A stretch of DNA of 64,000 bases from Syntrophus buswellii. GTDB lineage: Bacteria > Desulfobacterota > Syntrophia > Syntrophales > Syntrophaceae. The translations under genes were made by a program, and so were the position numbers. Under the pieces are notes generated by a model. It was not told where the DNA came from, searched no databases, and worked only from the letters and a program-made list of their open reading frames with translations. Location of the stretch: the NCBI RefSeq assembly GCF_046097065.1, contig NZ_CP175563.1, positions 558,001 to 622,000 on the forward strand, in the 5' to 3' direction. Of the stretch, positions 1 through 8,236 are shown in pieces. How positions within the stretch are numbered: position 1 is the stretch's first letter; each line of letters opens with the position of its first letter.

Positions 1-79
1 TGATGACCTCCGGAAAAATTACGAAATATTGGGAATCTCCTGTTCGCGAGTATCCTGCATTAATACAGGTGAAATTTTT

Positions 80-685
80 TCAGCTTCTCGATGCAAATTC
101 TCCGCCGCTGAGGAAGGGATAGTCCGCCAGTTTACTGTAGACGGCTCCCCGGGGAGTCAAACGACTCCGGAAAAGGGTCAGGCTGACGGCCTGAAAACGG
201 CCTGCCTCGAAGGCCTCGGCTTTGTTCATGACCCGGTCAAGGCCGGACAACCCTCGGGCCGATTTTATCCGGGCCAGCGTCAGATGGGCACGAAACGGGC
301 GCTCCTCCCGCTGAAACCCGAAGCGGGCCAGCTCTCTGTCCACTTCTTCCTGAAGGGCCTTAAGGGCGCCCAGGTCCCCTGACAGGCCCAGCCAGAGAAC
401 GCGCGGACGCCTGGAATCGGGGAAAAGGCCAAGCCGCCGCACCTCCAGATTCAGGGGGGCAAAGCGGGCCGTGACCGGTTCGACAGCGGCGGAAATCCGG
501 GGAATGTCTCCTTCGGAAATGTTTCCAAAAAATTTCAGCGTCAGATGCATGCCTTCCGGACGGACCCAACCGAGTGCGCCGGACAGGCTGTATCGCAGGC
601 GGCTTTGCAGGGTGGCTGCCGCCTGGCGCACGGACTCCGGCGGCTCGATGGCCAGAAAGGCCCGGATGGGCTCCAGTTCAGTCAC
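80..685 (-). CDS. thpR: RNA 2',3'-cyclic phosphodiesterase (ThpR/LigT family)
   Basis: This is a 2H phosphoesterase that opens 2',3'-cyclic phosphates on RNA ends in the cytoplasm. Both signature HxTx motifs are visible as HLTL, one in the first third (HLTLKF) and one in the second half (HLTLAR), at the usual separation. The frame stays open to a GTG at 718, but I chose the GTG at 685 because GGGAGGGAGG lies about 8 nt before it and because the protein then starts just before the conserved IRAFLAIE strand. That gives 201 residues, close to the family norm. It is the last gene of a minus-strand run after pgpA and cinA. The family call is firm; the physiological substrate is not known from sequence. 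Confidence 0.9.
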   Translation of the reverse strand: MTELEPIRAFLAIEPPESVRQAAATLQSRLRYSLSGALGWVRPEGMHLTLKFFGNISEGDIPRISAAVEPVTARFAPLNLEVRRLGLFPDSRRPRVLWLGLSGDLGALKALQEEVDRELARFGFQREERPFRAHLTLARIKSARGLSGLDRVMNKAEAFEAGRFQAVSLTLFRSRLTPRGAVYSKLADYPFLSGGEFASRS

Positions 686-793
686 GCCGCCAGCCTCCCT
701 CCCTGCGGAAAGGCGCACGCGGAGTACTGCTGCACTCCGGGAAAGCAGACGTCTTCCATGCCAATGTCGCGTCGAGGCGTTCCTGCCCGGATA

Positions 794-2050
794 TCATGTC
801 TGCCCGGGAATCGAAATAAGATATCGTTTCAGCAGCGTCAGAGCCGCCTGAGAGGTTGCGACTTTGACGCGCCGCCGTTCCCACCGGAAGAGATATTTTC
901 GGCAGACCGTTTCTCTTCCGTCTGCAAGGGCTATGTACACGGTGCCCACCGGCTTCTCCCTGCTTCCACCGGTCGGTCCGGCAATGCCTGTGGTGGACAG
1001 GCCGAGATCGGTGTGCCCCAGTTTCCGAACCCCCTCGGCCATCAGCCGGGCGGTGGGTTCGCTGACTGCGCCATGCACCCTGAGCGTTTCTTCCGGAACG
1101 CCGAGCAGTTCTGTTTTGGCGAGATTGCTGTAGGTGACGGCGCCCCTCTCCAGAAAGATCGAACTTCCGGAAATGTCCGTCAGGCGGTCGGTAATCAACC
1201 CACCCGTGCAGGATTCCGCGACGGACAAGGTCAGTTTCCGTTCAGAAAGTAACGCTGCAACCGTTCCTTCCAGGGTTTCCAGATCGTAGGCGAAGATGTG
1301 GCGCTCCAGCCTTTCAACGACTTGAGCTTCGGCGATTTTCAGTAGCGACCGGGCTTCCTCCTCCGTCGGCTTCCTGACGGTAAGGACCAGCCGGAGTTCC
1401 GGAAAATGGGGATAAAAGCCCACGGACACCCCCTGGCCTTCCAGATCCGCATCGGCCAGGCGCTGATCCACTTCGGCTTCCGATATTCCCGAGAGCTTGA
1501 TGGTGCGGGAGGCCACCGCCTGGGCGGCCTCCGGGAAGGTTCGGCGGAGGGTCGGCAGGGCGCCCTGGGACAGCATCCGTTTCATCTCTGCCGGAACGCC
1601 TGGAAGGACCGCAATGAGCTTGCCCTTCACATTCAGAGAGAAGCCCCAGGCCGTCCCGACCGGGTTGGCGATGGGTTCGGCCCCTTCGGGAAAATCCGCT
1701 TGCTTGGAGTTGCTGGGGGCCCAGTAGAGGCCGTAACGGTCAAAAATGGCCTTGATTTTGGAAAGAATGGTTTCATCGCGGTACAGTTTCAAACCATAAG
1801 CCCTGGCAATGGCCTCCGTCGTTTTGTCATCTGTCGTCGGTCCCAGTCCCCCCGTTACGATGACGGCGTCCGTCTGGGCCAGGATATGGTCCAGTGCCGT
1901 TTTGATGGCGGCTTCGTCGTCATCCACCGACATCAGGATCGGGACCTGCCATCCCTGTATATTCAGCTCCCTGGCGATATGGGAGGTGTTCGTGTCCTGG
2001 GTCCTGCCACTGATCAGTTCATTGCCGATGGTCAGAATGCCGACCTGCAT
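794..2050 (-). CDS. cinA: CinA: MoaB-like domain plus nicotinamide-nucleotide amidohydrolase
   Basis: A two-domain CinA of 418 residues, the normal full length. The N-terminal part (about 1-170) is the MoaB/MogA-like COG1058 domain with IGNELISGRTQDTN and GGLGPTTDD. The C-terminal part (about 255-415) is the PncC amidohydrolase domain with VAESCTGGLI and STTGIAGPTGG. In the family the enzyme deamidates nicotinamide mononucleotide in NAD recycling and the N-terminal half can hydrolyse ADP-ribose. An AAGGAGG ribosome site lies just before the ATG at 2050. It sits between pgpA and thpR on the same strand, probably one transcript. The competence-related name is historical. Confidence 0.95.
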   Translation of the reverse strand: MQVGILTIGNELISGRTQDTNTSHIARELNIQGWQVPILMSVDDDEAAIKTALDHILAQTDAVIVTGGLGPTTDDKTTEAIARAYGLKLYRDETILSKIKAIFDRYGLYWAPSNSKQADFPEGAEPIANPVGTAWGFSLNVKGKLIAVLPGVPAEMKRMLSQGALPTLRRTFPEAAQAVASRTIKLSGISEAEVDQRLADADLEGQGVSVGFYPHFPELRLVLTVRKPTEEEARSLLKIAEAQVVERLERHIFAYDLETLEGTVAALLSERKLTLSVAESCTGGLITDRLTDISGSSIFLERGAVTYSNLAKTELLGVPEETLRVHGAVSEPTARLMAEGVRKLGHTDLGLSTTGIAGPTGGSREKPVGTVYIALADGRETVCRKYLFRWERRRVKVATSQAALTLLKRYLISIPGQT

Positions 2051-2114
2051 TGCCTGCCTCCTTGTCCTGTCCCTCTTCCAACAGCCTGTTCGTTTAAAAC
2101 CTCCCGCGGGCTTT

Positions 2115-2534
2115 TCATGCCCAGAATCCGCTTAAAAACCAGAGCAGCAGAGCGCCATAAATTCCCGCCACAACATCATCCGCCACGATGCCGTAACCGC
2201 CCGGCAATTTGTCCTGAACCCATCCCGCCGGAAAAACCTTGACGATGTCGAAGAATCGGAAAAGCAGAAATCCCATGATGATCAGAGAGATGTTCTGTTC
2301 CGCTGGAAGGAGAGCATACTGAAGGCCGACCACCTCGTCAATGACGATGTGCGGAGAATCTTTCTCCATGAAAAGGGCCTCCGCCCTCTGGGAAATCCCG
2401 ATGGACAGACCCGTCAGGGCCAGGATGGCCAGGATGTGAAGCGGCTGGGACAAGAGTGAAATGGCGAGATAAAGGGGAATGCCCAGGACTGTGCCCACAG
2501 TACCCGGTGCGGCGGGGGCATAACCGGCTCCCAA
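2115..2534 (-). CDS. pgpA: Phosphatidylglycerophosphatase A
   Basis: PgpA removes the phosphate from phosphatidylglycerophosphate to make phosphatidylglycerol at the inner membrane. The family pattern APGTVGT near the N-terminus, DEVVGLQ in the middle and the late GGYGIVADDVVAGIY segment are all present, with about four hydrophobic segments. The marked start is a TTG at 2534, yet recognisable family sequence (RIAATGLG) continues upstream of it in the same open frame, which reaches a stop near 2620 without an ATG or GTG. The true start is therefore probably upstream at an unusual codon, or there is a sequence error. It is the first gene of the pgpA-cinA-thpR cluster. Confidence 0.88.
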   Translation of the reverse strand: MGAGYAPAAPGTVGTVLGIPLYLAISLLSQPLHILAILALTGLSIGISQRAEALFMEKDSPHIVIDEVVGLQYALLPAEQNISLIIMGFLLFRFFDIVKVFPAGWVQDKLPGGYGIVADDVVAGIYGALLLWFLSGFWA

Positions 2535-2599
2535 TCCGGTGGCGGCAATTCTGATCCATTTATCCGTCGGGGAAACACCTCTTTCTGTGCAATATCGGG

Positions 2600-3087
2600 C
2601 AGGTGAACTCTGCGTCAGGCGCTAAGCTATCCTTTTTCCACCCATCTGTCAATTCTTTTGGTTATCTGGTCGGGGGCATCCGGGTCCTTCGTGATCGGTC
2701 TGACCCAGCCCATGAAACCGATCATGAGATTAAGGATTTGGATTCCTGGAAAATCATCGGAGTTCTACACCAATCTCTTAGATAAAATACGGTTTTATCT
2801 GTATTTACTTTTTCCTGCTGACTTCGGTAATGTTAAAATATCAAATTTCAGATTTCCTGCCTTACCTGCCGACGGACAAATGACGTTCCGTCTCCGGGCG
2901 GAGATTTCGGAAAGCCTGAGTTTGGGAAGTCACCGATTTCGAAGGATTGATTGAATAACAGAAGACGGGATGGAAAAGGGGGTGGGAGGCCGCTGACCGC
3001 AGGCAATGTGAAGATGGTTGCCATGTCAATGAGTCATCAGACGTAGGAGAAGAGGAGAATAACCCATACAGATATAAGGAGGAATCT
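2600..3087. other. Intergenic region upstream of the first sorting-signal protein
   Basis: I find no convincing gene in this stretch; short open frames on both strands have no recognisable product. It separates the divergent pgpA cluster from the plus-strand gene at 3088. Two small inverted repeats are visible: GATAAAA/TTTTATC at 2781-2799 with a 5-nt loop, and GGCAA/TTGCC at 3002-3022. A strong ribosome site (AAGGAGGAATCT) ends the region. The promoter of the gene at 3088 should lie here, but I could not fix it. Confidence 0.5.
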
Positions 3088-3804
3088 ATGCGTAAACTTG
3101 TGATGGCTGCCCTTTTTGCTTTCGTTTTCGGCAGCCTGATGTTTGGCGTTGCTGCCCAGGCAGCACCGTCTTTCACAACCTTGACACTTCCTGCACTGAA
3201 CACGAATATTTCCACGTGGAGCGATGGCAGTACGTACAACAGCGTTTTCCCTGGCCTCCGCACGTGGAACGGCGTCCCTTTCAAGTTGGAAGTGGAAGAA
3301 AACACCGGAAATAATGTGTTTTATAACGGAACTCTTACCATACCTGTGAATGTCTACGGCGCAACCAATGCCTATACGCTCATCAATTCCTATTGTGGCG
3401 AATACGGGACGGTTATCGGGAAAGTCGAGTTTAACGGTTCCGACGGAGCCTATTATTCCGCAGATCTCGAGGAGGGAAGAAATGTGCGGGATCACTTTGC
3501 AGGCGGCTACAATAACATCATCGACGGTACTAATGCCGTAGCCGCATTCGACAACGGCAACGGAAGGGCCAGGCTGGACATGCAGATTTACTGGCTGCCG
3601 GCGGATTTTTCCGACGAAACGCTGACGAACATTGTATTTACGGCCTATGACAAAGGTCGCAGCGGTATTCCCTTTATTGCCGCCGCTACGGTAGAGGTTA
3701 ATCCTGTCCCGGTTCCTCCGTCGGTTCTGCTCCTCGGCAGTGGTCTTGTCGGGCTTGGAGCCCTGAGTCGAAGAAAACTAAGGTTTCGGGAATTATTCAA
3801 ATAG
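3088..3804 (+). CDS. Secreted protein with VPxPx (PEP-CTERM-like) sorting signal
   Basis: A 238-residue exported protein of unknown function. It has a typical signal peptide ending near AAQA (about residue 26), a central 180-residue part rich in Asn, Thr and Tyr without a family I can name, and a C-terminal tripartite sorting signal: VPVPPS, then a hydrophobic helix LLLGSGLVGLGAL, then a basic tail RRKLR. This matches the VPLPA-CTERM variant of PEP-CTERM, which exosortases cleave and move to the cell surface. The processing enzyme is probably the exosortase at 47951. A good ribosome site precedes the ATG. A second such protein follows 70 bp downstream. Confidence 0.85.
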   Translation: MRKLVMAALFAFVFGSLMFGVAAQAAPSFTTLTLPALNTNISTWSDGSTYNSVFPGLRTWNGVPFKLEVEENTGNNVFYNGTLTIPVNVYGATNAYTLINSYCGEYGTVIGKVEFNGSDGAYYSADLEEGRNVRDHFAGGYNNIIDGTNAVAAFDNGNGRARLDMQIYWLPADFSDETLTNIVFTAYDKGRSGIPFIAAATVEVNPVPVPPSVLLLGSGLVGLGALSRRKLRFRELFK

Positions 3805-3874
3805 TTACAGCTAAAGCACAAAGGACTGCAGATTGATTATGGAGACGAAGGAACATTTGAAAGGAGGTACGGCA

Positions 3875-4495
3875 ATGATCAGGATGAAAAGCGTTAAGGG
3901 ATGGTTGTGTGCCCTTGCTGCAGCGGCAATCGTTTGTTTGCCTGCAGCGGGCATGAGCGCCGAGGTGAATGTGGCCTTGGGAAAGGCGGTTACGCTCAAT
4001 GGGACGATGTATGGTGCAGCGGGGAGTACCCTGACCGATGGGATTTTCCGCCCTAGAGGCACTTCCTGGACAAGTGGGACCGTTTATTGGAACGGGACGG
4101 CCGCGTATGCGGAGATCGATCTGGGCGGCACCTATGTCATCAACAGTATGATTGCCCAGGCCGATGATAATGATCAGTACATGGTCCAATTCCGTGACAT
4201 AGCAACAGATTCCTGGTGGACTGCGTGGACAGTGCCGAACTATGACGGTTATGGCAGTGGAATGCAGACTCGCCCGAATCCCGCCGACGATACGGAAAAG
4301 TATGTTCTGGAAACACCCATTACCACGGATGCTCTTCGCTTCTATGCTCTTTCCGGTGACAATTCCTATTCGGTATCCGAGATCCAGGCCTATGGGAGCG
4401 CGGTCCCGATTCCCGGCGCTTTGTGGCTATTTGCCCCGGGTCTTGCCGCGCTGGCTGGCTTCAGGAAGAAATTGGCCGGAGCTCGATCCCGTTAA
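3875..4495 (+). CDS. Secreted discoidin-like protein with VPxPx sorting signal
   Basis: A 206-residue surface protein. A signal peptide ends near GMSA (about residue 30). The mature part begins NVALGKAVT, the usual opening of F5/8 type C (discoidin) carbohydrate-binding domains, and keeps AEIDLGG and the closing SVSEIQAYG strand, so a sugar-binding beta-sandwich is likely. The C-terminus is a sorting signal: VPIPGA, a hydrophobic stretch, then RKKLAGARSR. The frame is open from 3833, but the ATG at 3875 follows AAAGGAGGTACGGCA and directly precedes the signal peptide, so I start there. Likely co-transcribed with the gene at 3088; a hairpin follows. Confidence 0.85.
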   Translation: MIRMKSVKGWLCALAAAAIVCLPAAGMSAEVNVALGKAVTLNGTMYGAAGSTLTDGIFRPRGTSWTSGTVYWNGTAAYAEIDLGGTYVINSMIAQADDNDQYMVQFRDIATDSWWTAWTVPNYDGYGSGMQTRPNPADDTEKYVLETPITTDALRFYALSGDNSYSVSEIQAYGSAVPIPGALWLFAPGLAALAGFRKKLAGARSR

Positions 4496-4534
4496 GAACA
4501 GACACAAAACACCCCCGTTACAAAACGTCACTTT

Positions 4535-4576
4535 CAAAGAGGCCATGGCCGGTTTCAACCGGTTGTGGCCTCTTTG
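4535..4576 (+). terminator. Strong hairpin after the two surface-protein genes
   Basis: A perfect 11-bp outer stem, CAAAGAGGCCA (4535-4545) with TGGCCTCTTTG (4566-4576), encloses a second inverted repeat CCGG/CCGG around TTTCAA. A weak T-rich tail follows. It lies 40 bp after the stop codon of the gene at 3875. Confidence 0.7.
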
Positions 4577-4666
4577 GTTTGATGTCCTGCAACCCTACGT
4601 GAAAAGAAATAAATTGAAAATATTTTAGATATTTAGTTCAGATCATTTTTGTGTTAATTTGTAAAA

Positions 4667-4734
4667 CAAGGCGATCAAGGTGATGGCCTTGAAAGCTCCC
4701 GGCAAAACCGGGCCTTGACGAGGTAAAACCAAGA
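4667..4734 (+). promoter_or_regulatory. Structured leader with two competing pairings
   Basis: TCAAGG (4675-4680) can pair with CCTTGA at 4687-4692 or with an identical CCTTGA at 4713-4718. Between the two copies is a separate CCCGG/CCGGG hairpin (4698-4712). The leader ends just before the gene at 4753. Mutually exclusive stems are what a switching leader would show, but I do not recognise a known riboswitch class, and a coincidental repeat is possible. Confidence 0.3.
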
Positions 4735-4752
4735 ATGAAGGGGGAAACCGCC

Positions 4753-5226
4753 ATGAGCAGATCGTTTTTTTTAGATCGCATCGGGAAAAAAGGAATATTC
4801 CGGAGGACAGGCAGAACCTCCGGGGTCCGGATCAGCCGTTCACCCTTTTCTTTGCGGGGCGGATTCCGGTTCGGGTTGTATCTGGCCGGGTTATCGGCGT
4901 TGGTGCTGATGGGTCCGTGGTCGGTCTACGCTCATCCTCCGGGGGACGTAAAATTGTCCTACCTGAAAGACCAGCAGGCGCTTCAGGTCACCATCACGCA
5001 CAGCACACCGTTCCCGGGTTCTCATTATGTCAAGCAGGTCCAGATTCAAAAGAACAGGGATAAACCGGAGATTTACGAATATAAGAGCCAACCGGATAAA
5101 TCCCGATTTGTTTATGTCTACAAAATGACATTGGCGGATGGTGACCGGGTGGATGTCAAGGTGTTCTGCAACATCTATGGGACCCGTACCGTCAGCATCG
5201 TGATGCCCAGCCCGTCAGCAAGGTAA
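4753..5226 (+). CDS. Small secreted protein, function unknown
   Basis: A 157-residue protein with an unusually long Arg-rich N-region (about 38 residues), a hydrophobic segment near residues 39-55 and a likely cleavage after VYA, giving a mature protein that starts HPPGDVKLSY. The roughly 100-residue mature part alternates polar and hydrophobic residues like a small beta-sandwich (LQVTITHSTPF, HYVKQVQIQ). It faintly recalls periplasmic desulfoferrodoxin/SoxZ-like folds, but I see no complete metal-ligand set and do not assign a function. The frame opens at 4735; the ATG at 4753 follows GGGGGAAACCGCC and is preferred. It is 7 nt from the next gene and surely co-translated with it. Confidence 0.65.
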   Translation: MSRSFFLDRIGKKGIFRRTGRTSGVRISRSPFSLRGGFRFGLYLAGLSALVLMGPWSVYAHPPGDVKLSYLKDQQALQVTITHSTPFPGSHYVKQVQIQKNRDKPEIYEYKSQPDKSRFVYVYKMTLADGDRVDVKVFCNIYGTRTVSIVMPSPSAR

Positions 5227-5232
5227 GGCCCC

Positions 5233-5631
5233 ATGAACTTGTTCTATCTGCATATCGGATTCATGCTGGTCTCGATGGCACTGCTGCTGGCCGGTGTGGC
5301 CGTGGCCATGGTTTTCCGCCGCAAACGCTGGTGGTTGAAGGTGCATCGGCGCGCCGGCATCGGGGCGGGTTTCGTTCTGCTGGGCGGCTTTCTGGCCGCC
5401 ATCCTCCTGGTATCGCAGTCCGCCGGGGCGCACTTTGCGTCACCCCATACCTGGCTGGGGGGCGCCACGCTGCTGGGTGCTTTCATGACGCTTCTGCTCG
5501 GGTTATCTTCCTTCCGTTTTCCGGGCCATGCTCCTGAAATCAGGGCGACTCATCGCGTTTCTGGACGGTTGACCGGGGCAATGGGGCTGATAACCGTCCT
5601 GTCCGGACTGATCCTTATCGGGGTTTTGTAA
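5233..5631 (+). CDS. Small cytochrome b561-like four-helix membrane protein
   Basis: A 132-residue protein with four predicted membrane helices (about 5-28, 42-64, 75-92 and 113-131). Histidines lie at or near the helix ends (HIGFM, HRRAG, HFASPH, THRVSG), the pattern of b561-type or DUF-type haem membrane proteins, though the ligand spacing is not a textbook match. It starts 7 nt after the secreted protein at 4753, so the two probably act together, perhaps a periplasmic partner and its membrane electron donor. That link is inference. No closer family is recognised. Confidence 0.6.
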   Translation: MNLFYLHIGFMLVSMALLLAGVAVAMVFRRKRWWLKVHRRAGIGAGFVLLGGFLAAILLVSQSAGAHFASPHTWLGGATLLGAFMTLLLGLSSFRFPGHAPEIRATHRVSGRLTGAMGLITVLSGLILIGVL

Positions 5632-5688
5632 AAGGATGTAAAAAAGGGTGTATTGGAACGGGTTTCAACCATTCACGGAGGTTCAATC

Positions 5689-6300
5689 ATGAAGATTATG
5701 ATCGTTTATTATTCCGCCTATGGCCATGTTCACCGCATGGCCGAGGCCGTGGCTGAAGGTGCGGGAGAAATGGCGGGCGCCGAGGTCGTGATGCGGCGGG
5801 TCCCGGAAACACTCCCGGAAGAGTTGCTTAAAAAGATAGGCATTTTCGACGCGCAAAAGGCCTTTTCCCACATCCCGGTCTGCGCTGCGGATGAACTGGT
5901 TGCAGCCGATGCAATCATCTTCGGCACACCCACCCGTTTCGGAAACATGTGCGGTCAGATGCGCTCCTTCCTGGACGCAACGGGAGGCCTGTGGGCCAGG
6001 GGGGCGCTGGTCGGAAAGATCGGTAGTGTGTTCACCAGCACGGGAACACAGCATGGCGGCCAGGAATCTACAATCCTCAGCTTTCATACGACTCTGCTGC
6101 ATCATGGCATGATTATTGTTGGCCTTCCCTATTCATTCCAGGGGCAGACAAGGAATGACGAAGTCACGGGTGGATCACCCTACGGAGCTTCAACAATAGC
6201 TGGGACGGAGAATGAACGATGGCCCAGTGAAAATGAACTGGCTGGAGCCCGTTTCCAGGGGCGCCATGTGGCCGGCATCGCGGGAAGACTGTTCCGCTGA
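5689..6300 (+). CDS. wrbA: NAD(P)H:quinone oxidoreductase, WrbA type
   Basis: A flavodoxin-fold quinone reductase of 203 residues, the standard WrbA length. The FMN-binding start (IVYYSAYGHVHRMAEAV), the GTPTRFGNMCGQMRSFLD segment and the later TGTQHGGQE region are all present. It reduces quinones by two electrons and protects against redox stress. The frame opens at 5653, but the ATG at 5689 follows ACGGAGGTTCAATC and matches the family N-terminus. It lies 57 nt after the b561-like gene on the same strand and may share its transcript. Confidence 0.93.
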   Translation: MKIMIVYYSAYGHVHRMAEAVAEGAGEMAGAEVVMRRVPETLPEELLKKIGIFDAQKAFSHIPVCAADELVAADAIIFGTPTRFGNMCGQMRSFLDATGGLWARGALVGKIGSVFTSTGTQHGGQESTILSFHTTLLHHGMIIVGLPYSFQGQTRNDEVTGGSPYGASTIAGTENERWPSENELAGARFQGRHVAGIAGRLFR

Positions 6301-6432
6301 AAGACAGGCAGGGCGGGATCTTTCCACCCCGCTGGCTGAAGTGTGAAAAAGGACAGGGGACTTCTTGACTTTCCGGAAGTCCTTTCCTATACTCCGCGCT
6401 CACAAAGGGAATAGGAACGGAATATCTATCGC

Positions 6433-7089
6433 ATGGAAATCCTTGTCACTGTTATTGATTTTTTTGTTCATCTCGACCGGTATCTGAGTATCCTGGTGTC
6501 AAGCTTTGGTGTCTGGGCCTATGTTATTCTTTTCCTGATTATTTTCTGCGAAACGGGACTGGTCGTGACCCCTTTTCTTCCGGGGGATTCCCTGCTTTTC
6601 GGGCTGGGGGCTCTTGCCGCTGCCGGAGCGCTGGAGCTGGACCTCCTGTTGCTGATGCTCCCAGTTGCTGCAGTGGCCGGGGACAACGTGAATTATACCT
6701 TGGGCAAATATATCGGGCCCCGCGTCTTTCATCAGAACAATCCCCGGTTTTTCAAGAGGGAATATCTCGATCGGACCCACAGGTTTTATGAACGGCATGG
6801 GGGAAAAACCATTGTCCTCGCACGGTTTCTCCCTATTGTCCGGACGTTTTCCCCTTTTGTGGCGGGAATCGGCAGAATGGCATACCTTCGGTTTCTCTCG
6901 TACAGCATCGCGGGCGGCCTTTTCTGGGTTGTCCTTTTTCTATTGGGCGGCTATTACTTCGGTAACCTGCCCCTGGTGAAAGAGAATTTCACGCTTGTCA
7001 TTCTGGCGATCATCATTGTTTCCCTGTTGCCCGGTTTCTTTGAGCTGATCCGCCGGCGTCGGGGGATGGTTGAAGGATTCGAATCCTAG
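6433..7089 (+). CDS. DedA family membrane protein
   Basis: A 218-residue inner-membrane protein of the DedA (SNARE-associated) family, linked in other bacteria to undecaprenyl-phosphate or lipid translocation and membrane homeostasis. Visible hallmarks are ETGLVVTPFLPGDSLLF in the first helical hairpin, GDNVNYTLGKYIG, and FYERHGGKTIVLARFLPIVRTFSPFVAGIGRM, which carries the conserved Arg and Pro. Length is normal. It stands alone between wrbA and the bactofilin-like gene. Confidence 0.92.
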   Translation: MEILVTVIDFFVHLDRYLSILVSSFGVWAYVILFLIIFCETGLVVTPFLPGDSLLFGLGALAAAGALELDLLLLMLPVAAVAGDNVNYTLGKYIGPRVFHQNNPRFFKREYLDRTHRFYERHGGKTIVLARFLPIVRTFSPFVAGIGRMAYLRFLSYSIAGGLFWVVLFLLGGYYFGNLPLVKENFTLVILAIIIVSLLPGFFELIRRRRGMVEGFES

Positions 7090-7291
7090 TGCCGTTCCGG
7101 ATTGTGGAGCAGGGCGCTCGGAGGGATGGAAACGGGGATAGCACCGAGCGCACGGGCGTGGAGACTCTAATAACGGACTGAGTCAAGAAGTGCTATAGTG
7201 GTGGGCCGAATTGAACCGGCGGACTTTTTTGGGGGCGGGAGCAGGGGCTTCTTTACATATGAGAATCTTCCAGTCGGGGTGGCGGGAGAAC

Positions 7292-8167
7292 ATGAGGCGG
7301 ATCGGAGTTTGTCTTTTTGGATTAATCCTGCTCTTCTGCTTTGTAACGGAGGCTTCCGCCGAGAAGAAGACGATCGTCAAGATCAATGAAAATGTTCATG
7401 TCGCCGAAGGGCAGTGGGCTCGCAACGTCATTTCCTTCGGGGGGCAGATTACCGTTTCCGGGACCGTGCAGTCTCATGTCGTCTCTGTGGGAGGGCCGAT
7501 CGTACTGAGCCGCACCGCCAAGGTCGGGGGGGATGTCGTCTGCCTTGGGGGGGTTGTCGTGCTGGGTAAGGGGGCGCAGATCGCAGGGACCCTGACGGAA
7601 ATCAACTCTTCGAATCTTTCCGAGGCGATTTCCGATGTCCTGAATGACAACTGGGAAGGGTGGTCATGGGTCTTTACGATTTTTTCCATCCTGGTTTTCA
7701 CCGGTTTGTTGATACTGGCCCTGCTGATCGTCACCCTGATTCCCAAACCGGTCAATCTGGTTGTGGAGGCCATCGAGACCCACCTGCTTCAGGTGGGGCT
7801 CTGGGGGCTCCTTGTTCTCATCCTCATGGTCCCCCTGGCGGTCTTATTGACCATATCCGTTGTGGGGATCGTTCTGGTCCCCCTTGAACTCACCCTGATT
7901 GCCTGTGCGGCGCTTCTTGGGTTGGTTTCCATCGCCCGGCTGATCGGAAGCAAGCTCCTGGCGCTGTTCAAGAAAAGCAACTCCAGGGCTCTCAAGGAGA
8001 CCTTCTGGGGATTGTTCCTTCTGTGGATCGTGGGTTGGATCCCCGTTTTGGGATGGATGGTCAAGATTCTTGCCCTGGTCGTCGGCATCGGCGGGGTTTT
8101 CGCGACCCGTTTCGGCACCCACCCGTTGACAACTTCCCGTCCTGCCGCTTCTCAGGAAACGCCATGA
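7292..8167 (+). CDS. Bactofilin-like (polymer-forming) membrane protein
   Basis: A 291-residue exported or membrane protein. After a signal sequence (ending near EASA) comes a short right-handed repeat region with the bactofilin-like rhythm (GGQITVSGTVQSHVVSVGG, then GKGAQIAGTL), followed by about four to five hydrophobic helices from residue 125 on. The architecture is known from COG1664-like proteins with a trailing membrane domain; the role is unclear. The frame is open from 7211, but the ATG at 7292 follows GGGAGAAC and starts the signal peptide directly; an ATG at 7259 is an alternative. Confidence 0.65.
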   Translation: MRRIGVCLFGLILLFCFVTEASAEKKTIVKINENVHVAEGQWARNVISFGGQITVSGTVQSHVVSVGGPIVLSRTAKVGGDVVCLGGVVVLGKGAQIAGTLTEINSSNLSEAISDVLNDNWEGWSWVFTIFSILVFTGLLILALLIVTLIPKPVNLVVEAIETHLLQVGLWGLLVLILMVPLAVLLTISVVGIVLVPLELTLIACAALLGLVSIARLIGSKLLALFKKSNSRALKETFWGLFLLWIVGWIPVLGWMVKILALVVGIGGVFATRFGTHPLTTSRPAASQETP

Positions 8168-8236
8168 AATTCCATTGGAGATGAACGGTTATGGCCGGGG
8201 CGGAGCGTCGCTTCTCATTACCCTTTTAAATATACC

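Noticed and set aside
2658..2954. Plus-strand open frame of about 98 codons in the gap after pgpA
   Set aside because: No ribosome site, no family, and the composition does not resemble neighbouring genes.
4667..4734. Known riboswitch class (for example GEMM or fluoride) in the leader
   Set aside because: Single motif fragments resemble parts of these, but the conserved cores are absent, so only a generic structured leader is claimed.
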